A DNA stretch of 64,000 nucleotides, from contig QEYB01001296.1 in NCBI GenBank assembly GCA_017562135.1, positions 310,001-374,000 of the forward strand, in the 5' to 3' direction. The notes under the pieces were generated by a model that was not told where the DNA came from, searched no databases, and was given only the letters and a program-made list of their open reading frames with translations. Shown here piece after piece: positions 33,457 through 45,153 of this stretch (positions are counted from its first letter, which is position 1; every line of letters begins with the position of its first letter). Both the position numbers and the translations under genes were made by a program. The DNA is from Dipylidium caninum (Eukaryota > Platyhelminthes > Cestoda > Cyclophyllidea > Dipylidiidae).

Positions 33457-36329
33457 ATGGAGTTTGACGAACCGATTGAGGTAACACCAGGTGCTGAGGT
33501 AACAGGAGATAACGGAATGGCCGACAAATCGCGTACTTCGCTTCACCAGCCCATCATTCATGTGGAGATTCGTCTCACACGTGGTAGCATTGCTTCCCGC
33601 GATTCCGTGTGTCAAGCGGTTCAGACCTACTTACGCGCCAAACAGGGCGCTTGCAATCTTCCCTCTCTTTGGGAACCCGTTACCGACAAAGATTCATCTT
33701 ATGACCAGACTTTTTTCACCGAAAACATTGCCTCTGTCTTTGTACGTCTTCACAAAGCCCCTGATGGTTTAGCATCCTAGCGCATTTCAAGTTGATTTGA
33801 GATCTTAGCTTTTCTTTTTAATTTTGGTATTTTTATTGAATCTTTAATGCGAGCCGTATTTGTAGTTAGGTGTCCAAAGTTCTTACATTTTTCGAAACGG
33901 AATAGTTTTGGTAGATTTTTTAGATCGAGGTTGGCCTCAATTCATGTCGAAAGTTGTTCTAAGTTGTGAAATTTCGTTGTAGTGTTAAACATATGAAAAC
34001 TTATCAGTTTTTTAATCTACCTATTACTTAAATCTCGAGGGCCCTAGGTAAGTGTATGGCGTCTATTGCATTTGAGATTTGTATATTGTATAGTTGAGTA
34101 CGGAAGATACGGACTGCCCAATTAGCAAAGACTCGGCTACTCATTCGGCCGTACATTTAGAGACAGCTCTGCTGGTGTATCATGTTTACCGCCTTGTCTC
34201 GGGTGACGAAGCCATTCCCACTCATGAGACTCTCGAAGTTTCTTCCGAGATTATCAGGGGCGGCACCCGATGGGCCCTACCCTCTTCTGCCTTTGAGGGA
34301 CTTTGGGATTCCCTCATTTACGATTCCACGGTCAAAAGAGATCTCCTCAAGTACTCGGAAACTTCTCTCCTCTTTGCTGACTATGAGGTACTCTCCCCAT
34401 TTCTCCTTCTAAGTGACCCAAGCGTTTGTGTGAAAGTGTTGCTCCGGCAATGTGTTCTGTACATCGTTAATAGTTCTGAAAGTTATTAGATAAGTCTGGT
34501 GTTTATTTGAATGTGTCAAGCCCACGCCAATTTTTTGAACCTAATTAGTCCCGCTCGTTAAGCAGGTGTTATTCAAATTTTGTGAGTCTCCTATTTTTTA
34601 ACCAAGGTATATTCCTCATCGCTAGATTGTCCCGTCGAATGTTCTTTCTGTCTCTTCAAGGTGAGTCAGCGTGTGATTGCGTGGAATCGTGTCATTTTTC
34701 TGTATGGCCCCCCGGGAACAGGCAAAACATCCCTTTGCCATGCCCTCGCCCATAAACTATCTATCAGACTCTCCCATCGTTTCACCTCGACGGCGTTGAT
34801 CGAAATAAATACGGTCAATTTGATGTCCAAGTGGTTTTCTGAGTCAGCTCGTCTCGTTTCGCGGATGTTTTCGTCGATTTTTGAGTACCTTGAAGACCCC
34901 GACCACCTTGTTTGTCTGCTTATTGACGAGGTTGAGAGTTTAACTACCGTCAGAAAGTCCGTTGCTTCTGCCTGCGAGCCCACCGATGCGCTTCGTGTTG
35001 TCAACGCTGTTCTGACTCACCTGGACCAGGTGCGGTAATCTTACAATCTTTTCTACTTACGGCGTTTCAGCCATAATAGTGTCGTCAATTTATCCTTAGC
35101 TCAAACATTATCCCAACGTCCTCGTGATGGCAACTTCCAATGTAACCGGTATGGTTGACTCCGCATTTCTTGATAGAGCGGACATTCGTGCTTACATTGG
35201 ACCTCCATCAGCTGTGGCAATCTACTCCATTTACACCTCCTGCTTGAACGAGCTCATCCGGGTCGGTCTCATAGAACGCCAAAAGTCCGGTCTCCTAAAC
35301 TACCGCGTCTTGTCAGCATTACAATTCACTGAAAGTTCAGTAAGCTTCTTCTCTTGTAGTAGTTTGAAACTTCAAAAGCCACTCAGGCAATTTGTTACAT
35401 TGACTAACCAGATTGCAGTATTGCGAGTGCGAACTTCATGTTGCCTGCAGTACCGTTGATTTTTTGAAATGAGCTTTTTATTGACTAATGTCCTAATGAG
35501 TCTCTTTGGATATATGTTTTGTTTTTGCAAAGTGATATTTGTTTCGACTATTTTCGCTTCTTCCATGCACAGCACCAGCGACTATTTGGCAAATACAATA
35601 CTTTCAGAGAGCTAGCAGAAGCCTCTTTCTCCCTGCATTTCTGTATTGAATACCACCAACAGGCTTTGCCTTTGTTCTACTTCGTATCGCGTTAGTTACT
35701 TGCTTTGCACATTTCATATGTGCAAGACAGGTTCTTTCAAACAATACATTGAAAACGCGTTAGGGCTTGAGTATGACTTAACTGAACTCTTTTACATGTG
35801 TACTTTATGATTTCTTTCCTCAATTTGGGCAACGTCTTCATTCGTCGAAGCAATGGTTGTCCTAACATTCCGGTAAATACAGTATCTGCATCTCTATCGA
35901 TGGTTCTTATAAATGAAGGTGACTGCTCCCAGCCTGGCAGTGTGGCGTTTGGCACAGCGCAGCGTCGGTCTCAATGGGCGGACACTGCGGAAGTTGCCTC
36001 TCTTGGCGCACGCCTTCCATGTGGACTCCAAGTACCGCTCTTTTCGTGGCACTCTTCCATTCGCCCGATGTGCGGTCAATGGTAGTGAAAATGAGTCCTT
36101 TACCTCAATACAATCCTCGTCATCTGGCACAGAAAGGGACCCCTTGAATGCCGTCCCCCTTTCGGTTTTCGTTGAAGCACTCCAACGAGCTGTAGACTGC
36201 CGATTTTTTGACCAACAACTTTGCGCCAAATCTACGGATGAACCGAACTCGGACGCGACACTGAAAGGGACTAGTTGTAGTACCAAAGTCGCTATCAACA
36301 CCTCCAACTCAGTTTTCACTGGCCTTTGA
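33457..36329 (+). CDS. TRIP13: TRIP13/PCH2 AAA+ ATPase
   Basis: Five phase-0 exons: 33457–33741, 34094–34387, 34661–35029, 35100–35339 and 35919–36329, giving 532 aa. The N-terminal domain has WALPSSAFEGLWDSLIYD, close to the TRIP13 motif WVLPAAEFHGLWDSLVYD. The AAA+ core shows Walker A GPPGTGKTS (residues 209–217), pore-loop SKWFSESARLV, Walker B LLIDEVESL (Asp282/Glu283), ALRVVNAVLTHLDQ, sensor-1 TSNVT, FLDRADIRAYIGPPSA and sensor-2 GLNGRTLRKLPLLAHAF. By family it remodels HORMA proteins (MAD2, HORMADs) in the spindle checkpoint and meiosis. It is about 100 residues longer than human TRIP13 (432): a Ser-rich insertion sits between LAHAF and the last helix (VFVEALQRAVDCRF), and a low-complexity tail follows. 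ATTAAA at 36374–36379 may be its poly(A) signal. Confidence 0.95.
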
Positions 36330-36889
36330 ATATGTACTTAGTTGTTTCGTTTGTATTACTTAAGAGTATTTTTATTAAAAAATACGTTTTATAAAGTGAA
36401 GTATTTCTGATCCCCAAGTTTGTCTGGAATTTCTAGTAAATGTACAGCATTTTCGACATCATCCTATGATTTTCCATTAAGTCTTGAACGTATTTACGTA
36501 GAGTTGAGTTGGCCCATTTGTGTCGATGCCCCGGTCATGCAATGATACCTTCCATACCCCTGAACAATTGAAAAGACCAGTTTCCACGACTCATTTTCTT
36601 GCTCAGGACACTACAATTAGGACCACAAAGGGGAGGATGCGGTCTCAACAATGAATCTCATTCATGACAAAAGGCCCTCCAGTGATTATCCTCGTCATTG
36701 CGGCAAAAAATTGCTGAGGACTTTTAGAAATCCTGCCAGACAATCATGTTGCAAGATACGTGAACGCCTTTCTTGCCAGTTTGGGTTGTGCACCTTCCGT
36801 GGTTCATGCTCATAGGTTTTGGATATTCCCACTGATGATTGGTTAACTGAAGAAGCGGAATTAGTGACAGAGTGCATGCTTACAACTAG

Positions 36890-38401
36890 GCTGAATGGCT
36901 CATCAGCGGTGTGGCCGACGCCCAGATTGCCTGCGCCATCCACAGTCTCTTGAATTTCTCCATAACTCAAGTCGGCACATATGCGATAGCATTCAGAAGA
37001 CTCTTGATGCGACGTGTAAGCAATGCGACAGCTGTCGTATGGATGTGGAAGACGACTGTATCGGCCGAGTTTTGCAGAGCATAAACACTTCCGATAGTAA
37101 ACTGAGCCTGGCTACAATGACTGATGCTCACTGTCATTTGTTAGCTGAGGAATTAAATCCTAGTATTGGAGGAAATATTGTGGTTGAAATTGTGAAGGGG
37201 CTACGTAATATTGAACTTTTGCGAAATAGTGTTGTTACCCTTTGCGGAACACTTACCAAGCGCCTCCCTTTGGTGTTGGACAATGGCCTCTACGTCTTCT
37301 GCGCCAGCTTCGTTGAACTCACTCATGAAGATGTGGATGAAGTGAATCAGTATAGGGATTTTATTTTTAAACAAAAGATTGAGCTTACGAAAGCTGCTGG
37401 CCAAATCCAACAGCAACTGAGCTGGTGGAAAGATGTTGTGAATAATACACAGTCGACACTGAACAACCTGGAGAAGTTAAGAGCCAGTTTGGAAAACATT
37501 AGGATTAACTGGCACAGTATTACGGAGGCAATTACTGAGTGGATCAAACAAGATTGTGAATATCCAACTCAGTTGACTAACCGCATCAAACGGAACAAGG
37601 AGGCGACGCAAGATTTATTGTTTGAAAGTAAGCGACTTGAAGAGACGGAACAGCATAAAGTGACGGAACGCCGTCACCTTAAGCTGCAGATAGAAGCCCT
37701 TCAAAAACGTCGTCGGGAGCTGTGCGTCGCTCTGGGAGTTGTCCAGCGCGCAAGACGGTTCAATGGGACGAAATTAATGGCGATTGATAAAGCGACTTCT
37801 AATTCGACGAGCTCACCAACTACGGATGACGGCAGGAACTGTACATCCAGTCAAGATCACGGAAGGAGTTCTACCGTCGGAAGGACGTAAAACTGGACAA
37901 AGAAGAGAACGACTTAAGGACAGCCTTGAAGAAAGTGAATAAAAGGATTAGTGACGGGACGCGGGCGATTGAAGAAGAGGACCACCAAAAATTCATAATT
38001 GCGAGGCGTAAAGACGAGATTCAGATTGAAGTCGCACAGATGAAGAAAATTTCAGCTGATTGTAGGGAAATTCTATCGCAACGTGGAAAAGTCCAAACAT
38101 TCTTGCAACTACAAAGAGGAGTAGTCAATAAGTGCACGCGTGGTAAGAGTTTTCATAATTTATTAAATTTATTTGAAATTGTGTAGTTGGATGTGCAGGT
38201 TCCTTCTACTTCTCCAGATTAGCTTTGTTGTTTCGCCCCACTCATCTCCGCCATTCTTATCCTTTACCGCATAAACTTGTGGCAGTGAGTGGTGCCACAG
38301 GCTCGGCAGTAAAGGATTGGACTCAAGTAATGGGGGGGAGAATCAAATTAACGACAGTAGTTTATGTTCTTTTGATGAAATGTATCTCAATCATTGACCA
38401 G
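36890..38401 (+). CDS. Unidentified coiled-coil protein, partial model
   Basis: I do not recognise the family. A phase-consistent exon chain is 36890–37015, 37078–37721, 37856–38142 and 38199–38401 (420 residues, continuing after a gtgagt donor). The first exon reads AEWLISGVADAQIACAI..., then a 62-nt intron joins MRR to SINTSDSKLSL. The middle is long helix with heptad-like leucines and many Lys/Glu (KLQIEALQKRRREL, then KLDKEENDLRTALKKVNK). The 37721/37856 splice is inferred because the reading frame must change before the frame-B stop at 37827; donor gtgcgt and acceptor tcaag keep phase. An earlier exon ending DDWLTEEAEL (about 36815–36863) would fit only with a 26-nt intron. Start and end are not located. 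A cytoskeletal or centrosomal role is possible, but nothing in the sequence proves it. Confidence 0.5.
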
Positions 38402-39119
38402 GTGAGTGAAATAGGATTTAAGACGCGGAAAATTAACAGTTAGCCCAGCGTCTTCGATCAACCCTATTTCCACGACAATTTTGGCCAGGTTCTGGGTGTT
38501 CCCGGGGCATTCACTGTCTCTAATCACGTAGGGCAAATGGCAACTAAGCCCTCTTTCTAAGCACAGAGGCTTGTGACATCTATTGTTCCCCACTATGGAC
38601 AACATTTGTGTTGGGCTCTCAGGACCATTGAAATAACAGTGGCGTCTGTGTGCGTTGCTAATCCCGACGGGAATAATAGTTCTCAGCGATGCATGGAGCC
38701 ATGGCAACGCACACTTCAATACGGTGGTTCAAGTGAAAGCCAAAGGAAACAGTAAAAAATGTTTTCGACAAAAGCGAATAGGTGAGGCAGAAGAACTCTT
38801 GCCCTTAGCTCCTTTCATCCTATCTTCTTTCCCTTAAAAGCTGCCTTTTTACTGGACGTCGTATTTTCATGCAAATGGATATGTAAATATTCCCCTCGTC
38901 AAGAAGTGCAGTAGAAATCGTGCAGACGGTGAGACATTCAAGTAATTTAATAAGATTTGTGCATCATTCACCACTTGCTTCTGTGTAATGAAGGAGAACT
39001 GAGCGCGTCTTAATACACTTAAAACGTGTTGATGCACCCTCCTTGGATTGCAAAAATAGGTAGAAATGTGTTCATCCGCCATTCGGCAGACGTCAGGAGA
39101 CTAGGTTATTCACACGAAC
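38402..39119. other. Unassigned stretch between coiled-coil gene and Death-domain gene
   Basis: Probably holds the remaining 3' exons or 3' UTR of the coiled-coil gene and the promoter of the next gene. Short open frames here lack recognisable features. Confidence 0.4.
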
Positions 39120-41342
39120 GTGATGGTGGGAGGAGGAAGACCGATGAATTGCATTTACTCCTTTGAAGGCTCAACCCCTTTCGAGGAAGCGTGTGTATTC
39201 GTGACGAGGCGAGTGCACCACGAGTGGCCCCGTCTTTACCTTCACCTGCCGATGTGCCCAGAGCGATGCCGTGAGCAGCGTCAGCACGACATTATCGCTC
39301 TTCAGGGCTTTGAACGCATGAACGTAGTGCTTCCGCGCAATCGCACACCCGTTGAGGACGCAGCGGCGGCTCTTGCCAAGTGGGCTCTACTCTCGCGTCG
39401 CCACGTTGATGTCGAGGGATTGGCAACCGGCCTCCACCTCGCTGGATGGTCTGCCTGGTCCAGAGAGGTGGAGAGTCGATGGAGTCAGAAGATTAAGGCT
39501 GAGGCTGAGACAGATGAGGCGTCGGCAGAAGCAGCGATGGAAACAGAGACAGAAGATTTCTTACCAGCTGGTAATGAGGAGAGATGTCTAAGTGAAAGTG
39601 GAAGCAACACTTCATCCAAGTCCCAACTTGACCGGAGTTTTTGTGCTTATGAGCACCGGAGCAGAAGTCGGCAGTCGACGTCGTCGAAAAGTGCATCTGA
39701 AAGCGGATACCCGAAGCGGCAGGTGCAGAACTCACTTGGCGAGAATAATAAAGAATGTTTTGCTCCTTCACTCGGAAGCACGACCCTAGGTGGTGATGAA
39801 GAGATGGAAGGTCCACACCAAGATAGTTATAGGGACGAAAGGCAGGAGGATAAATCACGTGGTTCAACAGGCCCATTAACTAGCGCTGAGAGAGGCTCAC
39901 CGACAAGAAGACAGAGTCTCTCGTCTGAAGGAGAAGCAGAAGCGAACGGAGGAGGCTGCAAAGATTTCAAGGGGAGGTTACCGGCCACGCCTGTGGATAG
40001 GAGAGTAGATGTCGATAAGTTGCACAAATCTAGCCAGGACCTTGAAAACCAAACCACTTTTGGCGACCTATCGACATATTCTAGTCGCAGAGGGTTTTCA
40101 CGGGGAAAGGAGTCTTTAGAGAAGAAGAGAAACTATAGGAGAGCCTATAGTTGTATGAGGAGTAGGGCTAATAAAGTAAACCTCTCCTTCAACCAAAAAT
40201 GTAACGCGAACATGCAGGAAGAATCAACGGGAGGACCAAGCAAAATAACTAATTCAGTAGAGAACATCCTCCCCAGGTCTGTAGGTAGGCCCTCCAAACG
40301 TGTGGCAAATGAAAACTCAGAATGGCAAAGTGACTCCGACTTGGGGTCAATGAAGTCGGAAGTGGTTGAAGCATTTGCTGACGAGTCAAAGGCGTTGAAA
40401 GGTGATCCTGAAAAAACAGCGAACAGAGAACAACAGTCCCAGAATTTCTATGAAGTTATGTCTCACCAGCATGACCGCATGCTAAGAACAGACAATGAAG
40501 AAGAAAATTTTGGTGCTTCAGATGGCAACAGAAAAAGCTGTGAAACAAATAATTTGCCTTGTTCTGGGAGGTCAACCGCGAGGGATTCGCTCCCCATTGC
40601 TAAGTGCGAAATGAAGACCAAAGCGTACAGCGAGGTGGGGGGCGGGAGGAGGCCTGAGAAAGGCCGCACAGCGGCCTCCGAAGGTACTCCAGAGGGGAAG
40701 GGTGATCCAAACTTAAAGTTGAGGAATAATGCCAAGTGCAATGCGGTTAAGCGTCACAATGCTGACGATACCGCCCTTGATCTCAACATGAAATCACTAG
40801 CAGATAGGGAACTTGAAGTCCATTGTCAGCCAGATAGTTGTGTGAATAACCACTCGAATGAAAGATGTGATGTCTCAGAAAATGTCCAGTTGAGAGAAGC
40901 GCCAAATATGCCGACTGCAGAGGACGGTGACTCCAAAACAAAGTTCGTCGAAAATACGTCTGAATCAGGGCAACCAGAGGAGAGGACCCCAGAAGATCAA
41001 AAGGGGATGCAGTCCTTAAAGCCGAACGGGTCGCACGAAACACCAAGTAAGGCGGGAGGTGTGGAAAAACGGGGGCAAGTGAAAGAGCGGAAGGGGAAGT
41101 CGGCTAAGGAAGTGAGAGGCAAAAGGAATACAGGTTCATTCTCAAAAAGGATGAACAAATTCACGGTCAGTAGTACTGCAGAAGAAGGCTCTGGACATAT
41201 TAGCAAGAAGACCACAGAATCGGAAATAGTAACCGGAGCATCACGGCTAAGTGAAGTGGAGAGCAAATCAAGCAAAGCAGAGAAGAAAGAGAAGATATTC
41301 GGGAATAAAGAAGATGGAAGGCGAAGAAAGCCGAAGAAATAA
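39120..41342 (+). CDS. Death-fold domain protein with long charged tail
   Basis: A single uninterrupted frame of 740 codons. Residues ~22–118 resemble a Death domain: an EWPRLYLHL helix matching the W-x-x-L-A core, then AAAALAKWALLSRRHVDVE and LATGLHLAGWSAWSREVE, which match the family's LLxxWxxRxG..ATVxxLxxALxxIxxxD pattern. The remaining ~600 residues are Ser, Glu, Lys and Asn rich, with no predicted fold and basic clusters near the end (EKKEKIFGNKEDGRRRKPKK). Death domains mediate homotypic contacts in apoptotic or NF-kB signalling and in ankyrin and UNC5 tails. The identity of this protein is not clear; it could be a free adaptor, or the last exon of a larger gene whose upstream exons I could not find. 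Start chosen at the first Met; a second Met is at codon 2. Confidence 0.6.
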   Translation: MMVGGGRPMNCIYSFEGSTPFEEACVFVTRRVHHEWPRLYLHLPMCPERCREQRQHDIIALQGFERMNVVLPRNRTPVEDAAAALAKWALLSRRHVDVEGLATGLHLAGWSAWSREVESRWSQKIKAEAETDEASAEAAMETETEDFLPAGNEERCLSESGSNTSSKSQLDRSFCAYEHRSRSRQSTSSKSASESGYPKRQVQNSLGENNKECFAPSLGSTTLGGDEEMEGPHQDSYRDERQEDKSRGSTGPLTSAERGSPTRRQSLSSEGEAEANGGGCKDFKGRLPATPVDRRVDVDKLHKSSQDLENQTTFGDLSTYSSRRGFSRGKESLEKKRNYRRAYSCMRSRANKVNLSFNQKCNANMQEESTGGPSKITNSVENILPRSVGRPSKRVANENSEWQSDSDLGSMKSEVVEAFADESKALKGDPEKTANREQQSQNFYEVMSHQHDRMLRTDNEEENFGASDGNRKSCETNNLPCSGRSTARDSLPIAKCEMKTKAYSEVGGGRRPEKGRTAASEGTPEGKGDPNLKLRNNAKCNAVKRHNADDTALDLNMKSLADRELEVHCQPDSCVNNHSNERCDVSENVQLREAPNMPTAEDGDSKTKFVENTSESGQPEERTPEDQKGMQSLKPNGSHETPSKAGGVEKRGQVKERKGKSAKEVRGKRNTGSFSKRMNKFTVSSTAEEGSGHISKKTTESEIVTGASRLSEVESKSSKAEKKEKIFGNKEDGRRRKPKK

Positions 41343-44300
41343 GAGACTGGACAAACCCTCCCTTTCCCCCCCTGCCCCCAATAATACTCTGTATCCCCAT
41401 TTTTGAAAGATAGGGATGGTGGTGGAGGCCCGAATAGGGATATTGGCTTGTGGCTAAAGTCGTTCAGCTTGGATGTCGTAGAATTTCCATGGATTACAGA
41501 ATGGAGCCGCGACACTGCAAAGGGGTGAAATGCTTCGTGCAATTGTCCTGTAGGGAGATTACACGGCATCAAAACTCTCGATTGATTGCGTGCTAGCCTC
41601 GTCAACCAAGTGCCCACTTTCCTGCTTGCCTTGTGCATAAGCCCACATTTTCACTCGAGTGCAAATACAGTAGTCATAAGCCAGGCGGGTTATGAGGTGA
41701 GGCCGGCACCCTGGGGCATTGCCTTAATGGGGGCGTCCGACGCCGCACCAACTGGGCCGTAGGTCACCTCCGAGGTCGCGGACGCGAATCGCATAACGAC
41801 GTCGAGTTGGCGTGAAACGCCCCATTCATACACCACGGCGTTTCGATGATTCATGTGCGGCATGTGTGAAAGCGGCGGACGGGGCGTTCTGAAGCCACAT
41901 TCGAGTTGGGGACACGCATTTCGTAGGGTCACTCAACGGCGCAGCTGCTCACCCTTTCGGCCAGTAGACTGTGACGCCTTCGTCGCCCATCGCACGCGCA
42001 CCAAGACGCTAAGACAACGCGGTCACACACTGGTGAATGCAGACCAAAAACACGAGTTTTCTACTATAGAGAGGCAGGGGGGGGGCAGGCTGGGAGCTAG
42101 ATGTCCCCACCCCCCACATCCCTCCTCATGCGGTGTAGTAACACTGGGAGCATAGTGAGAAATTTTTTAGCGAAATGCTACCTTAATGGACTTTTAATAT
42201 GCAATGTTTCAGCCAAAGTTATTTGCACTTTTTTTCACCGATGATCAGGAAAAAAGAGGTTCACTTTCCGTACGTGAAAACCTCTACGAATGCAAGCATT
42301 AGTAGCGGGTTTGGCACAGCACATGCCTCATCCAATTTTGTGGGGCGACGCGTATGTGATCGCGGTGGTGTGGAAAAGTTGACGGGGTGAGGCGATTCCG
42401 AGTGCCACCCGCGCCCCGGTCACTGCTTCGAGGAGGGAGGGCGCCGGGCGGGCTTTGATGGGCCACGGCGACGCGAAGGCGCTGGCAACGGACGCGAGGT
42501 GACAAGGCCACCGAAGCCTCACGCCAAGTTGACTCACCCAAACTATCATGTGTAAATCAGCTTGGAGGCGCAGTGATGTCGCATTTGGCCGGTGCCAACA
42601 CCTTCACCCCATGAAAACAGCGCTTCGGTCAAAGTAGGGGGATTGACAGTTCGGATCCCGTAAACTCAAGAGCCAATGCAGACTGGAGTAGAGATTGCGT
42701 TCACGCATACCGCTGTTTAGTTTGAAGTAGTCCTAAAGAGAGGTTCACGTAGTCTTCGGAGTTGAAAAATAGCTCATAACTCTGTCATGTCGGATTATAA
42801 CCAAAGGTTTCAGAATTCTCAACGGAGAACTTTGTTGTCACGAAATCACACATACAAATCAGAAAACACTCCGAGTGTTCATTTACGCGTATTGTTATTC
42901 TTCCTCGTCGGGTTAGTGCGACTTTCACGAAAGTTCGCAGGATATCTCTTTTTGGCTGACGGTTCTGCAACAAGCCGCGTGTTGTTTATATAACTTCAAT
43001 CACACAAGGGAAGACTACTACCGAGGCTTCATTCGTGCGAAGAGTTCGATCCCTTTTTCTACGAAAATGAAATTCGGACGATGTGTTTTCGTCAACAAAG
43101 CACACTCTGTTAAAGTTATTTCCCGGTCGCTCTTATCATTTCACAGTTTAAGCGTCACCAAATAGTGGCGGATGATAATGCGGATGGCGGGGCGCACTTG
43201 GCCAATTTATAGGTGGCTAAACTGTCTTCTCCACGCAGTACCCCACAGAGCCCATTTTTAGGTTGAGGGCTAACACTAGCGAGGGATTCGGAAAGTATTA
43301 ATCTGCGCCTAAGACGACCCTGAACCGTCCATTTTAGTTAAATAAATACTGCGTGGCCTCTACCCAACCGCGGACCTCGCTCAACGAAGACCGCCCGCTC
43401 CACGCCGCGATCGGAATGAGGGCCGGGGCAGTGGCACTTCCGAGTCAGTTCCACTTTCTCGGCCTTTGGTGGAACAAGCATAAGCCCAAACGTTCTGCAT
43501 TTTTGCGCGCAGACGAGACTCGTCCTTCCACCTGGATCAGCAACTCGTCGTACTGCTTCTAGTCGCCATCCCTTCCGACAAATATGAGGCCTCTCAATAA
43601 AATATACTTTTAGCATATCTTTGCCTTCGATTAAGCCATTGTAGTATGAAAGAAATGGTAAGCCCCAAAGGAGGTAGCCTTTACGTAAATTAACCGACAA
43701 CCGAGTAAGTTCCTTTGGGAAAAGAGACAAAAAGGCATTAGGCCACCACCATCGAGAGTACTCCGCAGTGTCATTATTTACTTCTTCCAATTACCACCGT
43801 CGCTCCGCAGTCAACCCCGTTATAATGAAATGGGAGGAAATTCCAGTCTGCGTCCCAGCCTCATAAGCTGTTCGAAAAAATGAACCATGAAGAGATCTAT
43901 TTCCGCGATAAATTTCCGAGCGGAACCTCAGGAAACAAACCTGCCGTGCGCCCACCCTCCACAATATCGCTCCCTCCAAGACCCACAGTGGAGGCCAGTG
44001 GAATCGAGTCAGGCATTTTCACCGATAGGAGCACTGTTTAACGCCCACCACAGGACTTTTACCCTTAATATCGTGAAGTCTCTATGCTTCGGGCAACACG
44101 TAGCTCATTGCAGCGCCATATTCATTTCGTAATTCACTTGAAAGAAACGAGAGATACGGAAATGGACTATGCTTTATTTACAATCAGAGGAACACAGAGA
44201 GTATAAGAAAAATAAAAGCTCATAAGAGAGCAGGTGACGACGGTTTCGATTCACGACGGTAATTGTGGCGGCTCGAGCGTGCGAGTTGGGGCCTTTTTCT

Positions 44301-45153
44301 CGATTTATTCCATTCATCCACCCCGTCGGGACCAAGAACCGCGGAAAATGAGACACCTAACTAAAAATCCTTCTTGTGGATCATGAAATCAACCGATCCG
44401 GAAGGCGAGCAGCTGGCTTGCTGATTATTTGAATTAAAAATCACATTAAGGGGCGTGATAAGTAAAAGATGACACTCAGACGAAGAAAGGCCACATTCAA
44501 GTGCACAATTATTAAACATTTTGGTGTCACACCAACTGTACTGTAAAAATGTTAGCAGAAAAGCACACCAAGGGACTGGAAAATATAGATACCATTTAAT
44601 AGAACAGAATTGGAGCGCAGTAGAAAGCACCTCAGGTGGGCTGTGGGCACAACTTCACGCCCTGAAGGGGGCTTGGCCCGGGGCTCAAAAGATTTACACA
44701 GACAAAACAGTTGCAAAAATCCGGACACTGAAGCTCAGGGAAATACGGAACCAAGTTCTCGAATGAGCATCGTAGATACGTTTCGGCCACACCCATGTAG
44801 CACCTGCATTTGTAAATTAAACACCAGAAGTTGATTTATCCTTAATTCTAGAAATTCGCCCCACGAATCGAAAATTGTCTTGCCATATTAAGTTGTCTGC
44901 ATTAAAGGAAAGCGAAGTTTGTAGGCCCATGAAGACATAAAGAAAGGAAAACAAAGGACTTCTCCTTAGTACCGTTGTACTAACATACACTCCCATCCAC
45001 TGCCAACAGCAAGCCAGCAAAGGAATAGCATGATATAATGTTCCACTTAACAAATGCCCTATTATTGGTTTAGCATCACTTGTTGCAAGTGCCATCCAAG
45101 GCGCAACATCTGATCTGTGCAGGGCTTACTACAATTCTTCTAAGGAAAGAGGA
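41343..45153. other. Gene-free stretch between convergent genes
   Basis: The Death-domain gene (+) and the cyclin (-) converge on this 3.8 kb. It holds a nine-G run near 42077 and TTTATT at 44173–44178 (AATAAA on the minus strand), a possible distant cyclin poly(A) site. Open frames such as 43338–43790 (-) show no domain. Confidence 0.5.

Noticed and set aside
43338..43790. 150-codon minus-strand frame
   Set aside because: No domain, mixed composition, and overlapped by open frames on the other strand.
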